Assembly (NCBI RefSeq): GCF_009388985.1 | Contig: NZ_CP036422.1 | Location: 586,501 to 650,500, forward strand | Direction: 5' to 3' | Length of the DNA stretch: 64,000 nt | From: Halioglobus maricola | GTDB taxonomy: Bacteria; Pseudomonadota; Gammaproteobacteria; Pseudomonadales; Halieaceae | In this document: positions 1 through 8,530 of the stretch, piece after piece | How positions within the stretch are numbered: the stretch's first letter is position 1 | Layout of the letters: each line of letters starts with the position of its first letter | The notes under the pieces: model-generated | What the model saw: only the letters and a program-made list of their open reading frames with translations | What the model was told of the DNA's origin: nothing | Databases searched by the model: none | Program-made: the position numbers and the translations under genes

Positions 1-388
1 TTGATACATCATCTTCCGAAAGCTGAGTTTTGCAACAGTAGATAGCGAACTGTAGGTTGCTAAGCATAATTTTGAAGGAAGCTCAGAGTCTTTATTAGAT
101 TGCGATGATTCAAGTGATACTTTCTCTGTACGATTACGAACGAAATAGTTGGGCGCAATTTGAGTCGAAAGCACGAGGAAAATTTCCTACTCACTTAGGA
201 TGTACATACAATTCTATGAGAGGCAATTCTCGATTCTTCAACTGCTTGCCTGCTGTACATTTGGGACATGCTCATCCCTTATCATAGCCAAACAAATACT
301 AACAATGATATTTTTTTGACATTGCGACTCTCAGTAATACTGATTGAATTATGCGCTTGGCCGTTAAGTGGTTACTGAAATGATATCC
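1..388. other. AT-rich stretch without a supportable gene
   Basis: This left edge is clearly richer in A+T than the rest of the window. The only open frame of any length (about 60 codons on the plus strand near 105-287) has no recognisable domain and no good ribosome binding site, so I do not call it a gene. It lies downstream of wecC on the minus strand, so it may hold the end of that transcript, but I see no hairpin followed by a U-tract. It could also be decayed DNA at the edge of the acquired sugar locus. Confidence 0.5.
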
Positions 389-1639
389 TCACAGAGAGTG
401 ATCCCATTGCCCTCGAGTGTCGAGAACTTTAACACTTGATAAGTCAAACAGCCCCGGGATAGCTCGGAACTGCTGGTGATCAACCAGCAGTACCAGAATA
501 TCGGCGGCGCGGATTGCAGTCTCAAGTTGTGCGAGTTGGACATTCGCGAAGTCGTTGAAACTGTCTGGCAATTCGGCGATGTGCGGCTCTACGACTGAAA
601 TTGTCGAGCCCCCTATGCCTGCTATATCCTGGCAGATAACCACGGCCGGGCTCTCGCGTAGGTCGTCTACGTTGGCTTTGAAGGTCAATCCCAGACACGT
701 AATGTGTGGGTTCTCAATTTTAGCCACTGCATTTTTTACTCGCTCGATAATAAACCGAGGTTTACTGTCATTCACTTCTCTCGCTTGTCGGATTAACTTG
801 GCCCGCGAGGGGTCGGCGTCGACTAGAAACCATGGATCTACAGCGATACAGTGCCCACCCACCCCCGGTCCTGGTTTGAGTATGTCAACCCGGGGGTGAT
901 GATTGGCCAATCGGATTAACTCCCACACGTTCACTCCCTGCTTCTCTGCAAGCATCGAGAGCTCGTTGGCGAAGGCTATGTTTACGTCGCGAAAGGCGTT
1001 CTCTGCTAGCTTGGCCATCTCGGCGGTTGAAGCGTCGGTAGCTAGGCAATCTCCGCGCACGAACTGTTGGTAAAGTTCGATGGTCTTCTCGGTGCAAGCA
1101 GGTGTTATGCCGCCGATGATTCGGTCGTTCTCTACCAACTCGGTCATAATACGCCCTGGGAGCACTCGCTCCGGGCAGTGCGCGATGTTGATATCCGGCT
1201 TCGCTGCATCTTCATGGGGTAATTTCAGGTCGTAGCGTTCTTCCGCGATCCACTCGGACACTCTTCGGGTTGTCCCCACTGGAGATGTAGATTCCAATAT
1301 TACTAAATTGCCGGGTGAGAGGTGTATCGCGATGTTTCGAGCGGCGGTTTCAACGTAGGACAGGTCAGGCGTATTGTCGTTTTTGAATGGTGTAGGTACC
1401 GCGATGATAAATACATCTGCCGGACCTAGTTTGGTGTCTACCTGTAATGTGCCGGACTTGACGGCCGCGGCTACAGAGACGTCTAGGCTAGGTTCGACAA
1501 TGTGGATTTTGCCCTGCTTCAGAGTGTTCACGACGTTCTGTGACACGTCCACGCCCAGCACATCGAATCCCCGTAGGGCCAATACGGTGGCTGTGGGCAG
1601 TCCGATGTAGCCCAGCCCTATTACGACTATCCTAGTCAA
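389..1639 (-). CDS. wecC: UDP-N-acetyl-D-mannosaminuronate dehydrogenase (WecC type)
   Basis: Oxidises UDP-ManNAc at C6 with two NAD+ to UDP-ManNAcA, a cytoplasmic precursor for surface polysaccharide. The 416 residues are the normal family length. The sequence shows an N-terminal Rossmann GLGYIG at residues 8-13, the VPTP segment at 81-84, and the catalytic cysteine C264 in GGHCIAVDP. The C-terminal part (about 315-415) is the UDP-sugar-binding domain. The start overlaps the end of wecB by 8 bp, which fits co-transcription and coupled translation, and WecB makes its substrate. GC is lower than in the downstream export operon. Assignment to ManNAc rather than GlcNAc rests on the wecB neighbour and overall resemblance to WecC. 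Confidence 0.88.
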   Translation of the reverse strand: MTRIVVIGLGYIGLPTATVLALRGFDVLGVDVSQNVVNTLKQGKIHIVEPSLDVSVAAAVKSGTLQVDTKLGPADVFIIAVPTPFKNDNTPDLSYVETAARNIAIHLSPGNLVILESTSPVGTTRRVSEWIAEERYDLKLPHEDAAKPDINIAHCPERVLPGRIMTELVENDRIIGGITPACTEKTIELYQQFVRGDCLATDASTAEMAKLAENAFRDVNIAFANELSMLAEKQGVNVWELIRLANHHPRVDILKPGPGVGGHCIAVDPWFLVDADPSRAKLIRQAREVNDSKPRFIIERVKNAVAKIENPHITCLGLTFKANVDDLRESPAVVICQDIAGIGGSTISVVEPHIAELPDSFNDFANVQLAQLETAIRAADILVLLVDHQQFRAIPGLFDLSSVKVLDTRGQWDHSL

Positions 1640-2768
1640 ACATGCTCTCCTTGATACGGTTTACTATACGCTCGGCTGACTTGCCGTCGCCGTATGGGTT
1701 GTGTGCGTGGGCCATAGCCTGGTAATCTCTTTCGGAACTCAGAAGACGATTTACTTCGCTCACAATCTTTTCTTTCTCGGTGCCTACTAGCCGCACCGTG
1801 CCTTCATCTACAGCCTCTGGGCGCTCGGTGGAATCACGCATAACCAAGACGGGTTTGCCTAGGCTTGGGGCTTCTTCCTGAATGCCCCCAGAGTCGGTCA
1901 GGATGATATGGGCTCTATCCATAAGGCGCACGAATGGCAGGTAGTCTAGAGGTTCAATGAGCTGGATATTTTCGAGGCCACCCAGTGCTTGGTAGACTGG
2001 GCCTATGACGTTAGGATTCAAATGCACGGGGTAGATGACCCGGATGTTTGGATTGTCTGCCAGTTCAGCTAGTGCAGAACAGATGTTTAGAAAGCCTTCG
2101 CCAAAATTCTCCCGGCGGTGACCAGTGACGAGTATGAGTTTCTTGCTCTGCGGAACAACCGGGAGTTTGCTATCCAGCTCCCGTTGCAACTCGGGGTTGC
2201 CACGGATCCGGTGTACTACTGAAAGTAGGGCGTCGATCACGGTGTTGCCGGTGACCGTGATTGAATCGACTGGAATGTTCTCATCCAGCAGGTTCTGTCG
2301 GGAGAGCCTTGTGGGTGCGAAGTTCAATGCTGCGATGCGGCTGGTTATTTGCCGGTTGATCTCTTCAGGCCAGGGGGAATAAGTATTGTGGGTGCGTAAT
2401 CCTGACTCCACATGGCCCACGGGAATTTTTTGATAGAAGGCCGCGAGGCTAGCGGCCATAGTGGTTGTGGTATCGCCGTGTACTAGCACTAGGTCGGGTT
2501 TTACCTCAGATAATACATTCTGCAGGTGGGTGACCACCCGTGCGGTTAGGTCAGCCAGGCTCTGGTTGTTGGTCATCAGGTCTAGATCGTAATCGGGGGT
2601 GATCTCAAATAGGTTTAGTACTTGGTCCAGCATTTCTCGCTGCTGGGCGGTGACACAGACAAGGCCAGTGATGGAAAATTCTCGTTCTATGGCTTTGACC
2701 ACTGGTGCCATTTTGATTGCTTCTGGGCGTGTGCCAAAGATGGTTAGGATGACCGGCATCGGTTTCAT
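1632..2768 (-). CDS. wecB: UDP-N-acetylglucosamine 2-epimerase (non-hydrolysing)
   Basis: Interconverts UDP-GlcNAc and UDP-ManNAc in the cytoplasm, feeding the wecC product. The 378 residues match the family length. Recognisable blocks are GTRPEAIK at residues 12-19, [25 protein letters not shown] and the UDP-binding TDSGGIQEE, followed by [10 protein letters not shown] near residue 315. The ATG overlaps the TGA of the decayed epimerase remnant upstream (ATGA), so the gene was once coupled to an intact tviC-like gene. It sits in a minus-strand run tviB - remnant - wecB - wecC. Low GC compared with the rest of the locus suggests acquisition as a block. Confidence 0.93.
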   Translation of the reverse strand: MKPMPVILTIFGTRPEAIKMAPVVKAIEREFSITGLVCVTAQQREMLDQVLNLFEITPDYDLDLMTNNQSLADLTARVVTHLQNVLSEVKPDLVLVHGDTTTTMAASLAAFYQKIPVGHVESGLRTHNTYSPWPEEINRQITSRIAALNFAPTRLSRQNLLDENIPVDSITVTGNTVIDALLSVVHRIRGNPELQRELDSKLPVVPQSKKLILVTGHRRENFGEGFLNICSALAELADNPNIRVIYPVHLNPNVIGPVYQALGGLENIQLIEPLDYLPFVRLMDRAHIILTDSGGIQEEAPSLGKPVLVMRDSTERPEAVDEGTVRLVGTEKEKIVSEVNRLLSSERDYQAMAHAHNPYGDGKSAERIVNRIKESMFD

Positions 2769-3046
2769 GTTTTGTCTCTATTTAGATTTGTACAGTCTAT
2801 ATAATAGCTTATCGCCTGTTCCAGTCCCTTTGCGATATCGAGTGTGGGTAAGTAGTGCAGGTGTTGTTTTGGCATTGGCTAATACCCGATTGCAAAATGG
2901 ACCACGCCAATATTAAGCTGATTCAACATTAGTAAGGCTTTATTGAGATTGGAACCAATTAGTCCGGCTGCGCCTGTGATTAGCCGTTTTGCAAGTGCAG
3001 CTGTTATTAGAGGTAGTGATTTTTGTATGACTGTATTGCTGCTCTT
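2765..3046 (-). pseudogene. Remnant of a TviC/WbpP-type UDP-HexNAc 4-epimerase
   Basis: Read on the minus strand directly after the tviB stop codon, this stretch encodes a short open segment with KRLITGAAGLIGSNL, the N-terminal NAD-binding motif of TviC/WbpP epimerases. It then jumps in the same frame to a C-terminal piece reading HYLPTLDIAKGLEQAISYYI, which is the TviC/WbpP tail. One in-frame TAG lies between the two, and about 250 residues of the middle, including the catalytic S/Y/K region, are missing. No start codon is evident. The final TGA overlaps the ATG of wecB. The order tviB-tviC is the standard one in Vi-antigen and Pseudomonas O6-type loci, which supports the identification. The protein cannot be functional. 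Confidence 0.85.
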
Positions 3047-4315
3047 TTATAGCCTTAAATCGCTGGCTTGGTTCGGTAATATATTCTTTATGTCATAGAG
3101 CACGTGTTTTTCTTTGCCGTACGCGCGAATGTGTTTTGCACTCATCTTAGCAAATTGCCGGTGCGCTACAGCAATAATGATACCGTCATAGATTGCGTTT
3201 CTAGGCTCATCTATCACATTAATACGGTATTCATCCGCAGCTATTTTCGCATCTACCCAGGGATCAAAAACATCCACCGTGACGTTGTAGTCACCAAGCT
3301 CTTGGATGACATCTATCACGCGAGTATTCCTAAGATCCGGGCAGTTCTCTTTGAAGGTCAGTCCCATTATGAGAATTCGGGCGCCGTTCACCTGGATTTT
3401 TTGTTGGAGCATAGCTTTAATGAGCTGTGATGCGATGTATCCACCCATAGAGTCGTTGATGCGTCGGCCAGCCGAAATTATTTCCGGGTGATAGCCAATT
3501 TCTTGGGCTTTGTGGGTCAGGTAGTAGGGGTCCACTCCTATGCAATGTCCGCCAACTAATCCTGGTTTGAAGGGCAGAAAATTCCACTTGGAGCCAGCTG
3601 CCTTAAGAACGTGATCTGTCTCGATATTAAGTCGGTCGAATATCATGGCAAGTTCGTTCATCAGGGCAATGTTTACATCGCGCTGGGTATTTTCGATCAC
3701 TTTGGCGGCCTCGGCCACTTTGATACTTTCGGCTTTGTGTGTGCCAGCTTCGATGATGGAGTTGTAGAGCTGGTCTACGAGGCCGGCAGTTTCTTCATTG
3801 GAGCCGGAAGTGACCTTAATGATAGAGGAAAGTCTGTGTTCCTTGTCGCCGGGGTTGATGCGCTCCGGGCTGTAGCCGACGTGGAAGTCACGCTTGAATT
3901 CAAAGTTGGATTCCCGCTCGAGAATTGGGACACAATAATCCTCAGTCGCGCCCGGGTACACCGTGGACTCGTAGATGACAACGTCGCCGCTTTTGAGCAC
4001 TTTGCCCACGGTTTCGCTAGCTTTACCCAAAGGAGCGAGATCAGGGCGATTGTGTCGATCGATCGGTGTGGGGACTGTGACGATAAAGACGTTGGCAGCG
4101 CCTAGATCATTGGAATTGCTCGTAAAAGACAACTCGGATGCGCTGTTTAGCTCAGTACTATTCACTTCTAACGTTTTGTCTTGCCCCCTGCGCAGATCTG
4201 CAATGCGGTTTTCATTAATGTCGAAACCTATAGTTGTGTACTTTTTGCCGAATTCGACAGCAAGCGGTAGACCAACATAGCCCAAGCCGATAATGGCGAT
4301 CTTGGGAGACTGCAT
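3047..4315 (-). CDS. tviB: UDP-N-acetylglucosamine/galactosamine 6-dehydrogenase (TviB/WbpO type)
   Basis: Oxidises UDP-GlcNAc (or UDP-GalNAc) to the uronic acid in the cytoplasm, the first committed step of Vi-like or O6-like polysaccharide. I chose the start giving [15 protein letters not shown] (422 residues); an in-frame start 9 codons earlier exists but extends beyond the family N-terminus. Visible features are the NAD motif GLGYVG at residues 10-15, VPTPID at 81-86, the dimer helix around [15 protein letters not shown] at 204-218, and catalytic C258 in [15 protein letters not shown]. The ending SDLRL resembles TviB. The partner 4-epimerase downstream is destroyed, so the product may be used directly as GlcNAcA or epimerised by another enzyme. 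GC is low. Confidence 0.9.
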   Translation of the reverse strand: MQSPKIAIIGLGYVGLPLAVEFGKKYTTIGFDINENRIADLRRGQDKTLEVNSTELNSASELSFTSNSNDLGAANVFIVTVPTPIDRHNRPDLAPLGKASETVGKVLKSGDVVIYESTVYPGATEDYCVPILERESNFEFKRDFHVGYSPERINPGDKEHRLSSIIKVTSGSNEETAGLVDQLYNSIIEAGTHKAESIKVAEAAKVIENTQRDVNIALMNELAMIFDRLNIETDHVLKAAGSKWNFLPFKPGLVGGHCIGVDPYYLTHKAQEIGYHPEIISAGRRINDSMGGYIASQLIKAMLQQKIQVNGARILIMGLTFKENCPDLRNTRVIDVIQELGDYNVTVDVFDPWVDAKIAADEYRINVIDEPRNAIYDGIIIAVAHRQFAKMSAKHIRAYGKEKHVLYDIKNILPNQASDLRL

Positions 4316-4673
4316 GGAAGGTAATCCTTGAGTTAAATCCATTGGAACTTGCAGTGCGTTCTGCAGTGATCTGATAATACTAGCTGGATGATGAAGATTG
4401 AAGCCTCTACAGTGGTTAAGGGTTTTATTCGGGTCATGGGCTAAATATCAGCTTTCTGGGGCGGGGGGAGTCCCCTTATCGAACTCCAGTTCACCAGGTT
4501 AATTGCATTGTCACGTTCTGCTCTCGAGGAATCGGTTCGCCGTTTTGCGGCCTGCCACATGTGCCAAGGTTTGCAGGTTGCTGCTCAGATATTTCAGATC
4601 ATCGATGTGAGGGAGCTAGACACTAGAAGGCCCGGGTTAACCGGGCCTTCTAGTTGAGCCTTGTTATCTTACC
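4316..4673. other. Intergenic region upstream of tviB
   Basis: About 360 bp between two minus-strand genes. It holds the perfect hairpin at 4623-4653 and presumably the promoter for the tviB-wecB-wecC transcript, but I cannot pick convincing -35/-10 boxes. No JUMPstart/ops element (GGCGGTAGCGT) is seen on either strand. A few short open stretches on the minus strand between 4450 and 4620 look faintly coding-like but match nothing I recognise. Confidence 0.5.
4623..4653 (-). terminator. Perfect 13-bp inverted repeat, probable terminator
   Basis: CTAGAAGGCCCGG pairs perfectly with CCGGGCCTTCTAG around the 5-nt loop GTTAA. It lies about 20 bp past the stop codon of the minus-strand gene ending at 4674, where a terminator is expected. 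Neither side carries a clear run of Ts, so the intrinsic-terminator reading is probable rather than certain; it could also be an mRNA 3' stabilising hairpin or a regulatory palindrome. Confidence 0.6.
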
Positions 4674-5147
4674 TCAGGGTGAGGCAGGATTACGATCACT
4701 GTCGTCGTCATCGTCCAATATCTTGTAAACGATGTAGCCTCCGACACCGGCAATACCGGCTATGCCTGCCCATTCAACGCCTGTGGGGCTTCCGTTAGTG
4801 GGGCTGCCGCCAGTGGAAGTGCCACCGCTACCTACCTGATTGTAGGTTCCGGCACTTGTGGCGGTGTTACAAGCGGCTGAGGTGCCAACGGTGACAATTT
4901 CGTTGGCGCGAATATTTTGCACGCAGCCATTGGCAAATTGAATCTGGGCGTTGCCGCCACGCATCACCATCAGGCGATCGCCAGTGTTGAGAGGCATGCT
5001 GTCCTGTGCGTCCACGTAAGCTTCGCCCTGATTGACCATAACGGGGGCTTGAACGGAGGCCAGAACAACACCGGTGTCAGCGGCGAGGCTGGTAGAGCTG
5101 GCGATGGCTAAGGCGCCTGCGAGCAGGCCAATATTGAAAGTCTTCAT
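4674..5147 (-). CDS. Secreted single-pass protein of unknown function with FecR-like core
   Basis: I do not recognise the family. The 157-residue protein opens with a Sec signal peptide (MKTFNIGLLAGALAIASS, likely cut after SLA at residue 22). A small beta-rich, SH3- or FecR-like region follows (about 28-112), with two cysteines (NGCVQN and AACN) that could form a disulfide. Next come a Gly/Ser/Thr-rich linker, a glycine-rich hydrophobic segment (about 124-145) and an acidic tail DDDDDSD. This layout suggests a periplasmic domain tethered to a membrane. It lies divergent to the export operon with about 300 bp between, so the two may share regulation. A role in polysaccharide export is inferred from position only. 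Confidence 0.6.
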   Translation of the reverse strand: MKTFNIGLLAGALAIASSTSLAADTGVVLASVQAPVMVNQGEAYVDAQDSMPLNTGDRLMVMRGGNAQIQFANGCVQNIRANEIVTVGTSAACNTATSAGTYNQVGSGGTSTGGSPTNGSPTGVEWAGIAGIAGVGGYIVYKILDDDDDSDRNPASP

Positions 5148-5451
5148 GGTAACTTTCCTTGTCAGAGGTTCACCGGCCTGCGGAGGGCCAGAGAGCAGAA
5201 TGGCTCAACTAGTTACGACAGATAATATTAGTAGCGTTTATGGGATTCTTCAAGAAAACAGGGGCCTTGGTATGTGCAATTTGGTAGAAAACTATCAAAT
5301 TTACCGATTTTGGGTCGTGAAAGGGCTCTATCAGGCCCGGTTTACGCCTCTGCAATGGTGTCAGTGAGTCGCATCGAGTTACCAAATCCATCTGAATTAG
5401 GTATCCTCTAGCCCATAGTTTTGCGCTGGCGCGCCAGTTCACAGGGATTTC
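5148..5451. promoter_or_regulatory. Divergent intergenic region before the export operon
   Basis: About 300 bp separating the divergent secreted-protein gene and the export operon. It must carry both promoters, but no box pair is strong enough to name. A notable element is a dyad near 5276-5298, ATTTGGTAG-AAAA-CTATCAAAT, with one mismatch. It is AT-rich, central, and could be an operator for a regulator controlling both genes. A partial echo (GTTACCAAAT) occurs near 5379-5388. Confidence 0.4.
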
Positions 5452-6201
5452 GTGAGTCATATGGGTTGTAGTCGTTTTATCCTCGCCTTTTTGCTGTTTT
5501 GCACACTGGCTGCATGCAGCTCTAGTGGCGTCAAATCCTCCGGTGTCGATGGTCCCGCTAAAGTCGTGGGAGACAACACCGTGGAGTCCATGCCGGATCT
5601 CCCCGATGCGCCCGATACTATGGGCGCAGTTAGTTATCAACCCGAAAACGAATATCGGCTGGGGCCCACCGATGAGGTGGCTATTGAAGTGTTCCTGGTG
5701 GAAGAGCTTTCGGGTATCTATGTGGTCGATACTCGCGGTGAAATCAGTATGCCGCTGCTGGCGAATGTAAAGGTGTCTGGCAAGACCATCCCTGAAGTAG
5801 AGGTATTGTTGGAAACGCTATACGGCCATAGTTATCTGCAGAACCCACAAGTGAGCGTGACTGTGGTCGAGTATGCCAGTCAGCAGGTCACCGTGCTGGG
5901 GTCCATCAAGCAGCCCGGTATCTATCCCTTGAAAAAGCGAACTACCTTGCTGCAAGTGATGGCAATGGCGGGCGGCGTTACCCGCATTGCTGACCAGGAG
6001 GAGATTGTGCTGTTCCGCCAGGACCAGGACGGGGCGGTTTATGGCTACCTGGTGCAACTTGAACAAATCAAGTCAGGCATAAAGAAAGACCCCATCGTGC
6101 TCGCCAATGACCGTATTGTTGTGCCTGAGTCGGGCACGGCTACCTTTATGAAGAGCTTCTCACTGGGCGTGCCAGGTTTTGGCGGCTACAGGCAGTACTA
6201 A
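5452..6201 (+). CDS. Polysaccharide export outer-membrane lipoprotein (Wza/Poly_export family)
   Basis: Forms the outer-membrane export channel for extracellular polysaccharide, working with the tyrosine kinase/co-polymerase encoded next. The signal sequence ends in a lipobox, LAAC, with C22 as the lipidated residue. The Poly_export domain begins at YRLGPTDEVAIEVF (about residues 64-140), and an SLBB domain follows (about 142-195, starting QQVTVLGSIKQPGIY). At 249 residues it is shorter than E. coli Wza, as in many marine bacteria. The start is either GTG at 5452 (AGGG 5 nt upstream) or ATG at 5461; both leave the lipobox intact. It is first gene of a plus-strand operon running to 12747. Confidence 0.88.
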   Translation: MSHMGCSRFILAFLLFCTLAACSSSGVKSSGVDGPAKVVGDNTVESMPDLPDAPDTMGAVSYQPENEYRLGPTDEVAIEVFLVEELSGIYVVDTRGEISMPLLANVKVSGKTIPEVEVLLETLYGHSYLQNPQVSVTVVEYASQQVTVLGSIKQPGIYPLKKRTTLLQVMAMAGGVTRIADQEEIVLFRQDQDGAVYGYLVQLEQIKSGIKKDPIVLANDRIVVPESGTATFMKSFSLGVPGFGGYRQY

Positions 6202-6253
6202 CGTTAGGCACAAGCTGATCGAGTGAAAACAATTCAACCTTAAGGGCGGGCCA

Positions 6254-8530
6254 TTGGCAGCACAAGATTCAAGTGAAGAACCCGTAGCGCCAGGCCATGA
6301 GCTGGCACTGGCGGATATGCAGAAACAGCTGGCGCGCTACGAGGCGGCCCTGTCTACCATATCCGAAGCCCAGCCCGAGGCAGACGACGATTTTATCGAC
6401 TTGCGCGAGTTGTGGAACATGCTGCTGCGCCGGCGCTGGACCATCATTATCACTGCAGGCGTTATCCTCGTGGCCACCATGATTGTGACCGCGATGATGA
6501 CGCCCATCTACCGGGCCACCACCGTGGTGCAAATCGAACGTGACTCAGGCAAGGTGCTCGATTTTGAGGGTGTCACGGCTGAAGAGTCGGCGTACTCGAG
6601 GGACTTTTACCAGACACAGTACGAGTTGCTGCAAAGTCGCACCCTCGCCCGCAGGGTGATTGACCAGTTGGGCATGCAGGACTCCCCCACCGAGGCGGCC
6701 GAGCCCAGTGCCCTTGTGGGGCTACTCTCCGATGTGAAATCACTTTTTGCGAGTGGAGAGCCGGCCCTGGAAGAGGCACTCCCGGCTAACCTGGAAGGGC
6801 GTTTCCTGAAAAACCTCACGGTGCAGCCCGTGAGCAACAGCCGCCTGGTGCGCCTGCATTACGACAGCCCCAATCGGGAGCAGGCCGCGCTCATCGTCAA
6901 TACGATCTCCCAGGCTTATGTTGATATGAACCTGGAGCGGCGCTTTGAGGCTTCTACCTACGCCAAGAGTTTCCTGGAGGACCGGATCAAGCATGTGCGT
7001 GCTGACCTCGAAGACTCGGAACGCGCCCTGGTGGAGTACACCCAGGCCCGTGGCATCATCAACCAGGAGGATAAGCAGGCCATCCTCATGGAAAAGCTGA
7101 AGGAGATGAACCGAGCCCAGGTAGAGGCAGAATCCGAGCGTATTGAAGCAGAATCGCAGTACCAGGAGATGCTCACCGCGAGTGCGGATGGCCTCGCTGA
7201 GGCCTTGAACAGCCAGGTTATTCAGAGTCTGAAGGCAAACCGTACCCAGCTCCAGTCGCAGTACCAGGAGCAGCTGAAAATCTACAAACCTGAATACCCC
7301 AAGATGCAGCAGCTGCAAAACCAGATAGACCAGATAGATGCTGAAATTCTTATGGAAATCAGCAATATACGCGACGGCATTAAAATCAAGTACCAGGCCA
7401 AGTTGCGCGAAGAAGCCAAGCTGGACGAGAGCATTGCCGCCTACCGCGAGGAGATTCTAGACCTCAATGCGCGCAGCACCGACTTCCAGACCCTCAAGCG
7501 TGAAGTGGACACCAATCGTGAGTTATACGATGGCCTGCTACAGCGGATGAAAGAGGTGGGTGTAGCCGCCGGCGTCACCAACAACAATATCTCGGTGGTC
7601 GACAAAGCCGAAATCCCCCGCGGCAAGCACAAGCCCAAGACGCTGCTGAATATGGCGCTTGCACTAGTTTTGGGCACGTTTGCGGGCGCAGCGCTGGCCT
7701 TCCTGTTCGAAATGCTCGACGACACAGTGAAGGGCGCCAGCGATCTGGAAAAGCTTGTGAAAAAGCCGGTTCTGGGCATTATCCCCAGGCTCACGGGCAA
7801 AGATGCACCCAAAGGCGAGCAGGTCGCGCTGCATGGGTACCTGGAGCCCACCTCTGCCCTTGCAGAGGCACACCGCTCCATGCGGACCGCGTTGATGTTT
7901 TCAACTGCCGATGGTGCACCCAAGGTGTTGCACTTTACCAGTGCCGGGCCTGGTGAGGGCAAAACGACTACGGCCGTGAATACCGCCATTACGCTCGCCC
8001 AGACCGGCTCCCAGGTGCTGTTGATCGACGGCGACATGCGCAACCCGTCGCTGCACAAGGTATTTTCGCGCCCCAATGACAATGGCCTCACCAATTACCT
8101 CACCAGCGACGCCAAGCCGGGCAGGGTCACCCAGAGCACCGGTATCGATAGTTTGTTTGTGATGACATCGGGCCCGGTGCCGCCCAACCCTGCAGAGTTG
8201 TTGCACGGTTCGCGCATGCTCGACCTGGTGGCTCTGGGCAACCAACGCTTTGACTATGTCGTGATAGACGGGCCGCCGTTGCTGGGGCTGGCCGATGCGC
8301 TATTGCTGGCCGATGTTGCCCACGCCACGTTGTTTGTAGCCGCCGCGGGGGCTGCGCGCACCGGCAGCGTAGAGGCGGGGCTGAAGCGATTGCAGCATTC
8401 TCGCGCCAATGTCGTCGGTGCGGTGCTCACCAAGTTTGACCTCAATAAGGCCAGCTACGGCTACGGTGGCGATTACGGCTATTCCTACAGCTATAGCTAT
8501 GGTGTAGATGACGAACGCAAGAGCGCCTGA
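6254..8530 (+). CDS. Chain-length determinant and tyrosine autokinase (Wzc-like BY-kinase)
   Basis: Controls polymer length and gates export by cycles of tyrosine autophosphorylation at the inner membrane. Order of parts in 758 residues: cytoplasmic N-terminus, TM1 (about 60-84), Wzz/periplasmic region with a long coiled coil (about 250-430), TM2 (about 460-482), then the kinase. Walker A is SAGPGEGKTTTAVN, Walker A' is LLIDGDMRNPS, and Walker B is YVVIDGPPLLG. The tail has seven tyrosines in an alternating Tyr/Gly/Ser cluster, the usual autophosphorylation site. The start is TTG preceded by AAGGGCGGG; the first in-frame ATG lies 21 codons inside. The 3' end overlaps the J-domain gene by 23 bp. 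The CpsB-type phosphatase at 17719 is its likely opponent. Confidence 0.92.
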   Translation: MAAQDSSEEPVAPGHELALADMQKQLARYEAALSTISEAQPEADDDFIDLRELWNMLLRRRWTIIITAGVILVATMIVTAMMTPIYRATTVVQIERDSGKVLDFEGVTAEESAYSRDFYQTQYELLQSRTLARRVIDQLGMQDSPTEAAEPSALVGLLSDVKSLFASGEPALEEALPANLEGRFLKNLTVQPVSNSRLVRLHYDSPNREQAALIVNTISQAYVDMNLERRFEASTYAKSFLEDRIKHVRADLEDSERALVEYTQARGIINQEDKQAILMEKLKEMNRAQVEAESERIEAESQYQEMLTASADGLAEALNSQVIQSLKANRTQLQSQYQEQLKIYKPEYPKMQQLQNQIDQIDAEILMEISNIRDGIKIKYQAKLREEAKLDESIAAYREEILDLNARSTDFQTLKREVDTNRELYDGLLQRMKEVGVAAGVTNNNISVVDKAEIPRGKHKPKTLLNMALALVLGTFAGAALAFLFEMLDDTVKGASDLEKLVKKPVLGIIPRLTGKDAPKGEQVALHGYLEPTSALAEAHRSMRTALMFSTADGAPKVLHFTSAGPGEGKTTTAVNTAITLAQTGSQVLLIDGDMRNPSLHKVFSRPNDNGLTNYLTSDAKPGRVTQSTGIDSLFVMTSGPVPPNPAELLHGSRMLDLVALGNQRFDYVVIDGPPLLGLADALLLADVAHATLFVAAAGAARTGSVEAGLKRLQHSRANVVGAVLTKFDLNKASYGYGGDYGYSYSYSYGVDDERKSA

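Noticed and set aside
105..287. 60-codon plus-strand frame in the AT-rich left edge
   Set aside because: No ribosome binding site, no domain, and composition not distinct from the surrounding non-coding sequence.
4450..4615. Short minus-strand open stretches in the tviB upstream region that look faintly coding-like
   Set aside because: Frames are broken every 30-40 codons and I cannot match any piece to a family, so a remnant gene is not supportable.
5209..5640. 143-codon minus-strand frame across the export-operon promoter region
   Set aside because: Overlaps the signal-peptide region of the export lipoprotein and has no domain or start signal.
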